A stretch of DNA of 64,000 nt from NCBI RefSeq assembly GCF_005503555.1, contig NZ_SCNG01000004.1:248001-312000 (forward strand). The letters are read 5' to 3'. Position numbers and translations under genes: made by a program. The stretch comes from Rudaea sp. 3F27F6. GTDB lineage: Bacteria > Pseudomonadota > Gammaproteobacteria > Xanthomonadales > Rhodanobacteraceae. Shown here one piece after another: positions 20,301 to 29,658 of this stretch. Each line of letters starts with the position of its first letter. Position 1 is the stretch's first letter. The notes beneath the pieces were generated by a model that had not been told where the DNA came from, made no database searches, and was given only the letters and a program-made list of their open reading frames with translations.

Positions 20301-21827
20301 CCGCCGCATCACGACATCTATTCGATCGAGGACCTCGCCCAGCTGATTTACGACCTGAAGGAAGTGAATCCTTCGGCGCTCGTCTCGGTCAAGCTCGTCG
20401 CCAACGCGGGCGTCGGCACCATCGCCGCAGGCGTGGCCAAGGCCAACGCTGACCTGATCACGATCTCCGGCCACGACGGCGGCACGGGTGCCAGTCCGTT
20501 GACTTCGATCCGCTACGCCGGTTCGCCGTGGGAACTCGGCCTCTCGGAAACGCAGCAGACCTTGGTGCGCAACGGCTTGCGTCAGCGCGTGATCGTGCAG
20601 ACCGACGGTGGCCTCAAGACCGGCCTCGACGTGATCAAGGCGGCAATGCTCGGCGCGCAGTCGTTCGGCTTCGGTACCGCGCCGATGGTCGCACTCGGCT
20701 GCAAGTATCTGCGCATCTGCCATTTGAATTCCTGCGCGACCGGCGTGGCGACGCAGAACGACGAGCTGCGCAAGAAACACTATGACGGCCCGCCCGAGCA
20801 AGTGGAGAATTTCTTCCGCTTCGTCGCCGACGATGTGCGCCGGCACATGGCGCGTCTCGGCGTGCGCAAGCTCGATGAAATCATCGGCCGCACCGACTTG
20901 CTCAAGCAGCGCGTCGGCGCGACGGTCAAACAGAACAAACTGAATCTCTCCCCGCTGCTCGACAATGGCCTGAGCGGCGAAGCACCCGGCTGCGCTGCCG
21001 CGCCGATCCCGCAAAGCGATCTGGCCAAGCGCATCGCTGCCGACACGAAGGCCGCGGTCGAGAACGCGTCGGGCGGCGAATTCCAGTACGCCGTCATCAA
21101 CACGGACCGCTCGATCGGTGCGCGCCTCTCCGGCGACGTCGCGCGCCGGCACGGCGACCAGGGCATGGCGGCGAATCCGATCACGCTGCGCCTCACCGGC
21201 GCCGCGGGTCAGAGCCTCGGCGCCTGGAACGCGGGCGGCGTGCACATCGTCCTCGACGGCGAAGCCAACGACGGCGTCGGCAAGGGCATGGCCGGTGGCC
21301 GCATCGTCGTGCGTCCGCCGAAGAACGCGGGCTTTTCGAGCCACGAGTCGTCGATCGTCGGTAACACCTGCCTGTACGGCGCCACGGGCGGCGAGTTTTA
21401 TGCCGCGGGCCGCGCGGGCGAGCGCTTCGCCGTGCGCAACTCGGGCGCGCTCGCCGTCGTCGAAGGCGTCGGCGACCACTGCTGCGAATACATGACCGGC
21501 GGCACCGTGGTCGTGCTCGGCCGCTGCGGCGTCAACTTCGGCGCGGGCATGACCGGCGGCTACGCTTTCGTCCTCGACGAAGCGCGCGACTTCGTCGACC
21601 GCTACAACCACGAACTCGTCGACATCACGCGCATCTCGCACGAAGGCATGGAGAACTACTGGCAGCATCTGCGCACCCTGCTGCTGCGCTACGTCGAGGC
21701 GACCGAAAGCGCGTGGGGCCATCGCATCGTCGAGGAATTCCGCGAGCTGGTGCACAAGTTCTGGCTGGTCAAACCGAAGGCCGCCAGCCTCGACTCGCTC
21801 GCCGACGAACTGCGCCGCGCAGCGTAA
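17373..21827 (+). CDS. gltB: Glutamate synthase (NADPH) large subunit
   Basis: A 1484-residue large subunit of GOGAT, which makes two glutamates from glutamine and 2-oxoglutarate. The class II amidotransferase domain begins with a short propeptide before the nucleophile Cys19 (HDSCGFGLIANIDG). A central domain, the FMN-binding synthase domain (about 850-1240) with PPPHHDIYSIEDLAQLI and GHDGGTGASP, and the 3Fe-4S ligands in CKYLRICHLNSC follow, then the C-terminal beta-helix with repeating G-x-x-G turns (GGRIVV, GATGGEFYAAG). Length is normal. It forms an operon with gltD, separated by a hairpin repeat. Confidence 0.97.
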   Translation: MSQAVASSLYHPSFEHDSCGFGLIANIDGKASKWLIDQAFSTLAKMSHRGGIGADGITGDGCGILLYRPFGWLRVLAAEAGIRLGDRFASGHVFLDRKDAARAAAQKAELEKHLRAEGLNVAGWREVPVDARACGPLGEAHRPRVEQIFVDAPAGLAEAAFDRALFRARRLAEKTFADDVHFYVVTLSATTFAAKAMVAPGQLRAAFPDFSHPSVEASAAVFHQRFSTNTMPHWRLAQPFRLLAHNGEINTIKANRNWATARAAKYKSPLVDFSDLGELVTTKGSDSQSLDNMLEVLVAGGLDVLVAMRVLIPPAWSSREDLDEDLEAFYEYYALHSEPWDGPAGIVLCDGRHAACALDRNGLRPARWARSDDNHVIVASEAGLWDVPDSRIVAKGRLGPGEMIAVDLIEHKLLNSAAIDAVNRARAPYKKWLRQELMYLESHLIDPALAAEPFSPEVLARYQKQFALTREERDVILKTLAEDEAEATGSMGDDTPIAVLSQKSRPLYEYFRQSFAQVTNPPIDPLRERLVMSLTTQIGLERNVFDLSPDNAKQVLLNSPILSQRKLRQILALPHIAPANIKLDLYYDEKIGLKAAIEDLCDRAEEAVRNGTMLILLSDRYPVPGLLPIHSLLATGAVHARLTRKQLRCDCNILVETANARDAHHFACLIGFGATAVYPYLSYQTLFDMNRRGELKGRQGEPPSEIGRSYRRGIQKGLLKIISKMGIATIAGYRGAQLFEIVGLADEVVELCFPGTPSRIGGAGFADIQNEYKAQSIAARDPNYALPAGGLMKALPGGEFHMYNPEVVGALQLAVRTGDAKLYRRYADAIDGRVPAALRDLLDVHAVGTAVPLDEVEPIETILKRFDSAGMSLGALSPEAHESLAIAMNRLGARSNSGEGGEDPVRYGTEKMSKIKQVASGRFGVTPAYLVNAEVLQIKVAQGAKPGEGGQLPGHKVNALIARLRYARPGIGLISPPPHHDIYSIEDLAQLIYDLKEVNPSALVSVKLVANAGVGTIAAGVAKANADLITISGHDGGTGASPLTSIRYAGSPWELGLSETQQTLVRNGLRQRVIVQTDGGLKTGLDVIKAAMLGAQSFGFGTAPMVALGCKYLRICHLNSCATGVATQNDELRKKHYDGPPEQVENFFRFVADDVRRHMARLGVRKLDEIIGRTDLLKQRVGATVKQNKLNLSPLLDNGLSGEAPGCAAAPIPQSDLAKRIAADTKAAVENASGGEFQYAVINTDRSIGARLSGDVARRHGDQGMAANPITLRLTGAAGQSLGAWNAGGVHIVLDGEANDGVGKGMAGGRIVVRPPKNAGFSSHESSIVGNTCLYGATGGEFYAAGRAGERFAVRNSGALAVVEGVGDHCCEYMTGGTVVVLGRCGVNFGAGMTGGYAFVLDEARDFVDRYNHELVDITRISHEGMENYWQHLRTLLLRYVEATESAWGHRIVEEFRELVHKFWLVKPKAASLDSLADELRRAA

Positions 21828-21842
21828 GAAAAGAAATTGTTT

Positions 21843-21920
21843 GCCACGGATTGCACGGATGAACACGGATAGAGAACAAAATTTCGATTTTTATCCGTGC
21901 TTATCCGTGCAATCCGTGGC
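21843..21920. repeat. Dispersed inverted-repeat element in the gltB-gltD gap
   Basis: Two 29-base arms (21843-21871 and 21892-21920) pair at 27 positions around a 20-base loop. Each arm is built from a short repeated word, CCACGGAT / GCACGGAT / ACACGGAT. A second copy of the same family lies at 50038-50121. As RNA it would be a long, stable hairpin inside the operon, able to affect mRNA stability or relative gltD expression. Confidence 0.9.
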
Positions 21921-21944
21921 CAAAACCGCTCTTGTTTCTGGTGA

Positions 21945-23402
<1,458 letters not shown>

Positions 23403-23583
23403 GAATGTAGACCAGCATCGCGCGCAAACGAATCTCATCCGCCGCGAGAACACATGTTGCAGACAAGGCATAACAAGAGCCTTGTCACGCTTCCACTCGA
23501 ATGCGAATCGATATTTTCGGATTTCGTGTAGCTCTTACCTCATCGTCAGGCTTTTGTAAGCTACCTGCGACTATCGTACGCCT

Positions 23584-23671
23584 CGTAATGCAGGACTCCC
23601 CAGGTCGCTACCCCCGACCTCTGCATTGCGACCCCGAACGGCCCGCTCTCCCCAGCGGGCCGTTTTTATTT
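23584..23671 (+). ncRNA. Candidate C-rich small RNA (sX13-like) after gltD
   Basis: Downstream of gltD is a compact folded segment ending in a strong intrinsic terminator. Stem 1 is AATGCAG (23587-23593) with CTGCATT (23621-23627), enclosing stem 2 AGGTCG (23602-23607) with CGACCT (23615-23620). The terminator stem is 23639-23662. Four C runs fall where the fold is unpaired: the bulge (23598-23601), the stem 2 loop (from 23611), the linker (23632-23635) and the terminator loop (23650-23653). C-rich loops that bind G-rich ribosome sites are the hallmark of the Xanthomonas sRNA sX13. The 5' end is a guess; TATCGT at 23572-23577 might be a -10, without a clear -35. It could instead be the processed gltD 3' UTR. 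Confidence 0.45.
23639..23671 (+). terminator. Intrinsic terminator after gltD / sRNA candidate
   Basis: A perfect 9-bp stem CGGCCCGCT / AGCGGGCCG with the loop CTCCCC is followed by TTTTTATTT. It ends the gltBD transcript and any small RNA from this gap. Confidence 0.9.
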
Positions 23672-23680
23672 CCGGTCGCG

Positions 23681-23709
23681 AAAAAAAACGCCGCCCCGGA
23701 GGGCGGCGT
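23681..23709 (-). terminator. Intrinsic terminator for the YXWGXW gene
   Basis: On the minus strand the stem ACGCCGCCC / GGGCGGCGT (23688-23709) runs into eight consecutive U (A run at 23681-23688). It lies 19 bases past the stop of the 23728-24033 gene. Confidence 0.88.
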
Positions 23710-23727
23710 CGGACTCCTTTCGGTGGA

Positions 23728-24033
23728 TCAACGTTCCCAGCGGCCGGGCACGTAATGCCAACGCGGACCGCGCGGCTCCCATGCCGGCGCGACCCAGTGA
23801 TAGCCGCGGCGCTCGGACATCCAGTAGCCGCTGTGCCAGACGTGGCGGCTGCCGTTCCAGTACCAGTAGCCCGGCGCCCAGACGTAGCCTGCGCGCGGCG
23901 GCGGTACGGCGACGACGCGCGGCGGCGGCGGCGCAACACCGATGTCGACATAGACGCGCGCTTCGCCGGTCGACGGCGCGAGTGCGGCACCGGCTGCAAG
24001 CGTGGAGACAAGAAGAATGGCGGGCAAGCGCAT
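23728..24033 (-). CDS. YXWGXW-repeat-type exported protein
   Basis: A 101-residue protein with a signal peptide (LPAILLVSTLAAGAALA) and a mature part dominated by Tyr, Trp, His and Gly: YVWAPGYWYWNGSRHVWHSGYW, then YHWVAPAW and RWHYVPGRW (shown in pieces). This is the pattern of YXWGXW-repeat envelope proteins, whose function is unknown. A Pro-rich linker (APPPPRVVAVPPPRAG) sits between. It is a single-gene unit with its own terminator. Confidence 0.85.
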   Translation of the reverse strand: MRLPAILLVSTLAAGAALAPSTGEARVYVDIGVAPPPPRVVAVPPPRAGYVWAPGYWYWNGSRHVWHSGYWMSERRGYHWVAPAWEPRGPRWHYVPGRWER

Positions 24034-24165
24034 GACGATCTCCTGTTTGAGTGGTCGGCCCGGGCGCGGTCTGCGCCGCGGTGCCTTGTGCTCATTAATG
24101 CGCGGAGAAGATGAAAGCCGACCGAACGCGCGCCACCCGTTCAGGCGGCATTGCGGCGGAAACGC

Positions 24166-25155
24166 TCAGCGCCGCACCGGCACCTGCCAGTCGAGCAGCG
24201 CCTTGCGCGCCTGTTCGCGGCCGAGTTCGATCACTTCGGCCGCGCGATGGAATTCGTAGAACGCGCAGACATCGCGCGGCACGCTGATGATCAAATCGGG
24301 CGGTTGCGCCGCAAGTTTGTAGCGCGTGACGGTCTGCTGCACCACGTCGAGCGTGCGTCCGAACAATTCGAGCACGCCGGGATCGGCGGTGATTTCCGCG
24401 TGCTTCTTCTCGCGCTTTTCGAGCAGGCCGTCGATGAAACTGGCGATCTTGCGCCGCGGCGCCGCATGGGCGTGCTCCGTTTCGCCCGCGGCGACCGGCT
24501 GAATCGAGCCATGCTCGTCGGCGGCGGGCACCTCGTCCGTCATATCGCCGAACGTGGAGTCGGCGGCCGGCGAAGCGCCTCCGTCCGAATCGTCGGGGCC
24601 GTTGACGTCGATCGCGATGGTGCAGTCGGTCAGGTCGCGCAGGGTCGGCGTGATCGGCACCGGATTGAGCAGGCCGCCGTCGACGAGCGTGCGGCCCTCA
24701 TAATGATGCGGGCGGAACACGGTCGGAATCGAGATCGAAGCGCGGATCGCGTCGAACAGCGGCCCGCGCGAGAACCAGACCTCGCGCTGCGCGTAGAGAT
24801 CGACCGCTACGGCGGTGTAGCTGATCGGCAATTCCTCGATGCGGATGTCGCCGATCAAGGTCTTGATCTGCTCGATGATGCGATCGCCCTTGATGAAACC
24901 GCCGCCGGAGAACGTCCAGTCGAGCAGGCGCAGCACGTCGAGCCGCTGCAGGGTGCGCGACCAGTCGCGATACTCGTCGAGCTTGCCCGCGGCATAGATA
25001 CCGCCGATCAGCGCACCCATCGAACAGCCGGCGATGCTGCGGATGTCGAAACCCTGCGCGCGCAGCTCTTCGATCGCGCCGATGTGCGCATAACCACGCG
25101 CACCACCCGAACCAAGCACGAGCGAGACGGTCGGTGCCGCACGCGAAACACTCAC
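24166..25155 (-). CDS. Patatin-like phospholipase (RssA type)
   Basis: A 329-residue lipid acyl hydrolase. The oxyanion loop GSGGARGYAHIGA, the Ser nucleophile in AGCSMGALIGG and the Asp of the catalytic dyad in DGGLLNPVP are all present. An acidic, Ser-rich insert (about residues 205-245) separates the catalytic domain from a helical C-terminus, an unusual feature for RssA-type proteins. The start is a GTG at 25155 whose last bases overlap the stop of the WYL regulator gene (GTGA), so the two are coupled. Substrate lipid is unknown. Confidence 0.88.
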   Translation of the reverse strand: MSVSRAAPTVSLVLGSGGARGYAHIGAIEELRAQGFDIRSIAGCSMGALIGGIYAAGKLDEYRDWSRTLQRLDVLRLLDWTFSGGGFIKGDRIIEQIKTLIGDIRIEELPISYTAVAVDLYAQREVWFSRGPLFDAIRASISIPTVFRPHHYEGRTLVDGGLLNPVPITPTLRDLTDCTIAIDVNGPDDSDGGASPAADSTFGDMTDEVPAADEHGSIQPVAAGETEHAHAAPRRKIASFIDGLLEKREKKHAEITADPGVLELFGRTLDVVQQTVTRYKLAAQPPDLIISVPRDVCAFYEFHRAAEVIELGREQARKALLDWQVPVRR

Positions 25156-26135
25156 GCAGGCGCCCCGGCGTAGCCGCTGATCGTGAGCTGCAGCAGGATC
25201 TTCATTTCCTCGCGCAGACTCAGCGGCGAGAGAATCTCGGCATCGGGGCCGTACTTCAGCACATCCATGAGCAATTCTTTGGAATTGCTGTACGGCAGTT
25301 TCAACTCGTAGCGCCCATCCTTGAGCCACGTGCCCTGCTGTTGCGAATGCCAGTGCTCATCGGCGACCCAGCGCGCGGCGTGCGCGGAGAAGCGCACCGT
25401 CGCCCAGTTCTTCGGCGCACCGGAGAAAATGCCGTAGCTCGAGGCGAGATGCTTGTTCAACTCGTCTTCGGCACGATCGAGCGCAGGCGCATCGAGCACC
25501 TGCGCATCCTTGATGCGGTCGACGGCAAAGCTGCGCAGCGCTTCGCGGCTCTCATCCCAGGCGTCGAGATACCAGTTGTCGCGATAATGGCTCAGGCGCT
25601 GTGGCGACACTTCGCGCTGCGTCGCCTGGTCGGTCGAGCGCGCGCGATAGCTGAACTTCAGGCGCTTGCGTTCGAGCACGCTGCTCGCCACGTGGCGGAA
25701 CGTCGCTTCGTCGATTTTGCGCGTGCCATAGCCGATCACGCGGATGCGTTCAAGCGGCGCCTTGCGGGCGCCGCCGTCGGCCTGACTCGTCAATAGCTTG
25801 TCGATGCGCGTGCGGAACGGCGCGAGCGCCGAGGCGAGCACGCCCGGGCCGGTGCGCCCGATCAATTCGTTCAGCGCGAGGAGGGCCTGCAGTTCCTCGC
25901 TCGTCAGCCACAGGCCGGGCAGCTCGAAACGGTCGGCTTCGTCGGCCGCGTAGCGGAACGCCGCCTCGCCCTCGCCTTCGATCGGCGCGCCGAGCGCGTC
26001 ACGCAGGAAGGCGATGTCGCGGTAGGCCGTCGCGCGCGAACATTCGAGCTCGTCAAGCAGGCGCGCCAGCGGCACCGGATAGCGCGAGGCCTTGAGGATG
26101 CGATGCAGGGTGAGTATGCGTTCGTAACGGTCCAT
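25152..26135 (-). CDS. WYL-domain transcriptional regulator
   Basis: A 327-residue regulator of the YafY/PafC type. It has an N-terminal winged HTH (RILTLHRILKASRYPVPLAR, ECSRATAYRDIAFL), a WYL domain (KFSYRARST..REVSPQRLSHYRDNWYLDAWDE) and a WCX domain at the C-terminus. WYL domains bind nucleic acid or ligands and often control DNA damage or defence genes. Here it is followed directly by, and overlaps, the patatin gene, so it probably controls or partners that enzyme. The ATG at 26135 fits the family; the frame runs on to 26603 without resemblance. Confidence 0.9.
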   Translation of the reverse strand: MDRYERILTLHRILKASRYPVPLARLLDELECSRATAYRDIAFLRDALGAPIEGEGEAAFRYAADEADRFELPGLWLTSEELQALLALNELIGRTGPGVLASALAPFRTRIDKLLTSQADGGARKAPLERIRVIGYGTRKIDEATFRHVASSVLERKRLKFSYRARSTDQATQREVSPQRLSHYRDNWYLDAWDESREALRSFAVDRIKDAQVLDAPALDRAEDELNKHLASSYGIFSGAPKNWATVRFSAHAARWVADEHWHSQQQGTWLKDGRYELKLPYSNSKELLMDVLKYGPDAEILSPLSLREEMKILLQLTISGYAGAPA

Positions 26136-26614
26136 GCGGCTATTGTGCCCGCTCCCGCGCCGGCGGTCATGCGCGGGATGATGACAGGCGGCCCGACCGG
26201 CTCCGAGGGGCAGATTCGGCTTCGCAACCGCCATAACGACCCCGTGACTCGTCCGCCTCGCCGCGCGTCCGTTTCGGCAGGCATTCGCCGATTGTGCCGA
26301 AGCGGCGGCATGCCCTGCCGTCCGCAACCGGTTCATACGACCATCGCCAAGAAATCGCGCGACCCTTTTCTGCCGTGAATGCGGGCTCGTTCCGCTCACT
26401 GCACGTCGCAGCCGTTTGAAACATCGATCAAGAAAGACAAAGGATAAAAAGTTACTTATGTAAATTGTATATTTGTACGAAAGAATACAAATTAACGTTT
26501 TCCTGATGTATACCTGAATGAACGGCAGCCAAATCGGGGGCTTTCGCGCATTGCAGGGGCATAATGCGCGCCGTTTTGCGAACCCCCATCGCAACGACAA
26601 CAAGGAGACCTGAC
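26136..26614. promoter_or_regulatory. Long divergent gap with AT-rich promoter region
   Basis: A 479-base gap between the WYL gene and the DUF481 gene. The part nearest the WYL gene is GC-rich without a recognisable gene. The stretch 26430-26515 is markedly AT-rich and contains an inverted repeat ATTTGTA (26471-26477) / TACAAAT (26486-26492), likely a promoter or operator for the DUF481 gene. I cannot define a sure -35/-10. Confidence 0.45.
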
Positions 26615-27442
26615 ATGAACAAGAAGATCCTCGCCGGCGCGCTGGCGCTGGCCCTCCCCTTCGGCGCTTACGCGGCCGATACGAACACCAACGACGGCAA
26701 CTGGCACGGCAGCGGCGAAGCCGGCCTCGCTCTCGCGAGCGGCAATGCCAAGTCGCAGAACCTCAACGCCAAGCTGACGCTGAAGAAAGAAGACGAGCAG
26801 TGGAAGTACGACTTCTTCCTCGAAGCGCTGCGCAACAAGGCGAATGTCACTTCGACCACGATCGGCTATGTAAACGGCCAGCCGGTCCCTCAGACCACGA
26901 GCAAGTACGATCTGACCGCGAACCGCTACGACGCAGGCGCGTCGGCCGGTTACAAGTTCGACGAGCGCAGCTATATCGTCGGCGCGCTGCGTTACGAGCA
27001 CGACGGATTCTCGCCGTACCAGTACCAGTACACCGCGTCGGTCGGCTATGGTTACCAGGTGCTGAAGACCGCCGCGGACGAACTCTCGTTCGAAGTCGGC
27101 CCCGGTTACAAGGTGCAGCAGCCGAAGGGCGCCTACGACTACACGATCAATCCGCCGCAGTATCACAAGGACGATTCCGACAAGTACATCGTCGGCCGCG
27201 GACTGGTGAACTACAAGCACAACTTCAACGACACGACCTCGCTGGTCGAGACGTTCCTCGTCGAAGGCGGTAGCGACAACACCTACATCCAGAACGACAT
27301 CGGCCTGCAGGTGAAGATGAGCGACAAGCTCGCCCTCAAGGCCGGCTATCAGATCCGCCACAACACGGAAATCCCGGCGTTCTCCGGCTACACGAAGAAG
27401 ACCGACCAGTTGCTGACGACGAATCTCGTCTACGGCTTCTGA
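26615..27442 (+). CDS. DUF481 (YdiY-like) outer-membrane-type protein
   Basis: A 275-residue exported beta-barrel protein. A signal peptide (MNKKILAGALALALPFGAYA) is followed by alternating-strand sequence typical of DUF481: WHGSGEAGLALASGNAKSQN at the start and the final strand TDQLLTTNLVYGF ending in Phe, the usual C-terminal signature for outer membrane insertion. AAGGAG at 26602-26607 sets the ATG at 26615. E. coli YdiY of this family is acid-inducible; the function is unknown. A strong terminator follows. Confidence 0.9.
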   Translation: MNKKILAGALALALPFGAYAADTNTNDGNWHGSGEAGLALASGNAKSQNLNAKLTLKKEDEQWKYDFFLEALRNKANVTSTTIGYVNGQPVPQTTSKYDLTANRYDAGASAGYKFDERSYIVGALRYEHDGFSPYQYQYTASVGYGYQVLKTAADELSFEVGPGYKVQQPKGAYDYTINPPQYHKDDSDKYIVGRGLVNYKHNFNDTTSLVETFLVEGGSDNTYIQNDIGLQVKMSDKLALKAGYQIRHNTEIPAFSGYTKKTDQLLTTNLVYGF

Positions 27443-27469
27443 TCGACAGCGCTGTTCGATTCCAGTAAA

Positions 27470-27496
27470 ACGGGCTCCTCGCGAGCCCGTTTTTTT
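27470..27496 (+). terminator. Intrinsic terminator after the DUF481 gene
   Basis: Stem ACGGGCTC / GAGCCCGT with loop CTCGC, then seven T (27490-27496). The next gene's ATG begins at 27497, directly after the T run. Confidence 0.9.
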
Positions 27497-28243
27497 ATGT
27501 CCCGGATACTGGTCTTCCAACACGTCGCGGCCGAACCGCTCGGCACGCTCGATCCGCTGATCCGCCGGCGCGGGCATCGGGTCAAGTTCGTCAACTTTGA
27601 ACGCCAACCCGAGGCGAAGCCGCGGCTCGACCGCTACAAGGGCCTGATCGTCCTCGGCGGACCTATGAACGTGGAGGACCGCGCGCAGCGTGCGCACCTG
27701 CAGACCGAAATCGACGTGATCGGCGAGGCCGTCGCGCAGGGCAAGCCGGTGCTCGGTATCTGCCTCGGTGCGCAACTGCTTGCGCACGTGCTCGGCGGCG
27801 AAGTGCGCCGCCACCGGGTCAGCGAAATCGGCTGGTACGATCTGGCCACGACCGACGCGGGCCGCGGCGATCCGGTATTCGCGCCGCTCGGCGAAGCCTC
27901 GCCGATCTTCCAGTGGCACGGCTACACCTTCGACCTGCCCGCGGGAGCCACGCATCTCGCCCGCACTGCGACCTGCGAGAACCAGGCCTTCCGCCACGGC
28001 ACGAACGCCTATGGTTTCCAATTCCATCTGGAAATGGACAAGCCGCTGATCGAACGCTGGCTCAACCTGCCGAGCTACCGCGACGAGCTGATCGCCGCCG
28101 GCCTCGGCCGCGACGCGGAGACAATCCGCGCCGACACCTTTGCGCGCATCGATGCGATGCAAGGCAAAGCGCACGAGGTGTTCAACAATTTTCTCGACCT
28201 GATCGGTACGCCGGCGCGACGGCGCAAGCTCGCCACCACTTAG
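27497..28243 (+). CDS. Class I glutamine amidotransferase-like protein
   Basis: A 248-residue GATase1 protein. The nucleophile Cys is in GKPVLGICLGAQLLA and the His and Glu of the triad in GFQFHLEM. It resembles the GuaA-N-like group acting on small substrates such as gamma-glutamyl compounds; the substrate is not known. The ATG touches the T run of the upstream terminator and no Shine-Dalgarno is visible; the protein start MSRILVFQHVAAEPLG fits the family, so I keep it. Expression may need read-through or a promoter within the 3' end of the DUF481 gene. Confidence 0.88.
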   Translation: MSRILVFQHVAAEPLGTLDPLIRRRGHRVKFVNFERQPEAKPRLDRYKGLIVLGGPMNVEDRAQRAHLQTEIDVIGEAVAQGKPVLGICLGAQLLAHVLGGEVRRHRVSEIGWYDLATTDAGRGDPVFAPLGEASPIFQWHGYTFDLPAGATHLARTATCENQAFRHGTNAYGFQFHLEMDKPLIERWLNLPSYRDELIAAGLGRDAETIRADTFARIDAMQGKAHEVFNNFLDLIGTPARRRKLATT

Positions 28244-28247
28244 GTCG

Positions 28248-29459
28248 CTAGCGAGGCCAGGATTTACTCAAATCCGCACCTGCACATCGCGCATCGGCGT
28301 GGCTGTCTGCAGAGAACAAGGTCATAAATCCGTTCTGCCGCGTTTCGACTTGGAAAAAAGTCGCAAACCGCTGCTCCGAACCGGCTTCCGCATCGATTTC
28401 GACCTGTAGGTGCCTCGCACCGTCCGAGCAGGACCGCACGGGACCATATGAGAAAGCGAGTGCCGTCTTTGCGCTCTCTTGTGATGGCGAAAGTTTCTCG
28501 TGCAGCTCTTTCAGCTTGGCGATTGCGTTGCGCGAAGTCCAGTTCGCGGCTTCGTCCCACCGAGACTGAATCCATTCGTCCACGAAGTCGCGCACATTGA
28601 CCGCCACGGGCTGCACTCGGCGCATCGTCCTGTCGGCTCGCTCGTAACGATAAATATGCGCGCGCGTCATCATCTCGGCCTCGATGGTTGCGCCCTCCAC
28701 GCGCAATTCGAATCCGCCGCCGACAGCCTTCAAGGTCGGCTCGGGCAAAAAGCGCGTATAGCCATTTTCTTTGTGCCAGAGAACCGCCGGCTTGTCCTCG
28801 TCCGAAGTGGGTTCGAGCACGTCGACGGCGAATTTGCTCCAACGTGACGTGCACCAAGGTGTGCCATGCGCGGCGACGATACGCCAGCCGGGCGTGCGAT
28901 CTGCCGAAACGAAGACGTACTTGAAGAAATCCCCGAAAGCGCCTTTCACCTCATCGTAGGGAGCGCTTTGCCACCGCAACTTCCGCTTCCAACCATTCGA
29001 GTCAAACGCATAGACCAGAAGCATTTCGTCGTAGCCACAACCGATCTCGAAACTCGCCATAATCGCGATCAATTGGGACGTACCATTCGGCCGTTCCACG
29101 CGAAACCGCAAATGGGCTCCGTAGAAGAAATCGCTCTCGGATGCCGATTTCGGCTGCGAAGCACGAAGCAGGCCATCCAGTTCGGACTGAAGCGACTTCG
29201 GGTTCGCATCCCTGCCCTGACAGCGCATCGCCGCATCCGCCGTCTTAGCGAGCGCTTGCTTGAGCTGCGAAATCTTGCCCCGCATTTCTGCGGGCACGAG
29301 GTATCTCTCCTCTTCGGAAATTTGCGCTGCGGCCAATTGCCGCCGCAACGGAGCAAGGCTATTTGCCTGACTTTCCACCTGGAGCAGACAGGGCTGAGCA
29401 GCCAGCGTCATAACCGGCAATCCCAGCAAGAGAAACAGCACAAAGCTTCGCATCAGCAT
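28248..29459 (-). CDS. Exported protein of unknown function
   Basis: A 403-residue protein with a signal peptide (MRSFVLFLLLGLPVMTLAAQ). A helical region (about 25-100, rich in Gln, Ala and Leu) precedes a mixed domain with several Trp and Cys residues (EIGCGYDEMLLVYAF, APYDEVKGAFGDFFKYVFV, HGTPWCTSRWSKFAVDVLEP). I recognise no family. Base composition is visibly less GC-rich than its neighbours, with more A/T-ending codons, so it may be acquired. The start is 29459 or the second Met at 29453; neither has a strong ribosome site. Confidence 0.7.
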   Translation of the reverse strand: MLMRSFVLFLLLGLPVMTLAAQPCLLQVESQANSLAPLRRQLAAAQISEEERYLVPAEMRGKISQLKQALAKTADAAMRCQGRDANPKSLQSELDGLLRASQPKSASESDFFYGAHLRFRVERPNGTSQLIAIMASFEIGCGYDEMLLVYAFDSNGWKRKLRWQSAPYDEVKGAFGDFFKYVFVSADRTPGWRIVAAHGTPWCTSRWSKFAVDVLEPTSDEDKPAVLWHKENGYTRFLPEPTLKAVGGGFELRVEGATIEAEMMTRAHIYRYERADRTMRRVQPVAVNVRDFVDEWIQSRWDEAANWTSRNAIAKLKELHEKLSPSQESAKTALAFSYGPVRSCSDGARHLQVEIDAEAGSEQRFATFFQVETRQNGFMTLFSADSHADARCAGADLSKSWPR

Positions 29460-29658
29460 GGAAGCGCCCTAAAGACGATGCGACCGACGATGAAAGAGCA
29501 TGCTCGACTCACGATGCGCCATACCGTCACGTGCGAAAGTGTTATTTTCATGGAGAGCGCATGGCCGATTCCGTTCGGATTTGACGATATACGGAGATAT
29601 TGCCGGTCGCGCCGCAGCCGTCGAGACTGAGCGTGATGCAAGCAATCGATGTGTACGC

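Noticed and set aside
19266-21866. An 866-codon open frame on the minus strand opposite gltB
   Set aside because: It is the shadow of a GC-rich gene: gltB is complete and conserved on the plus strand, while this frame gives Arg/Asp/His-rich sequence without any family.
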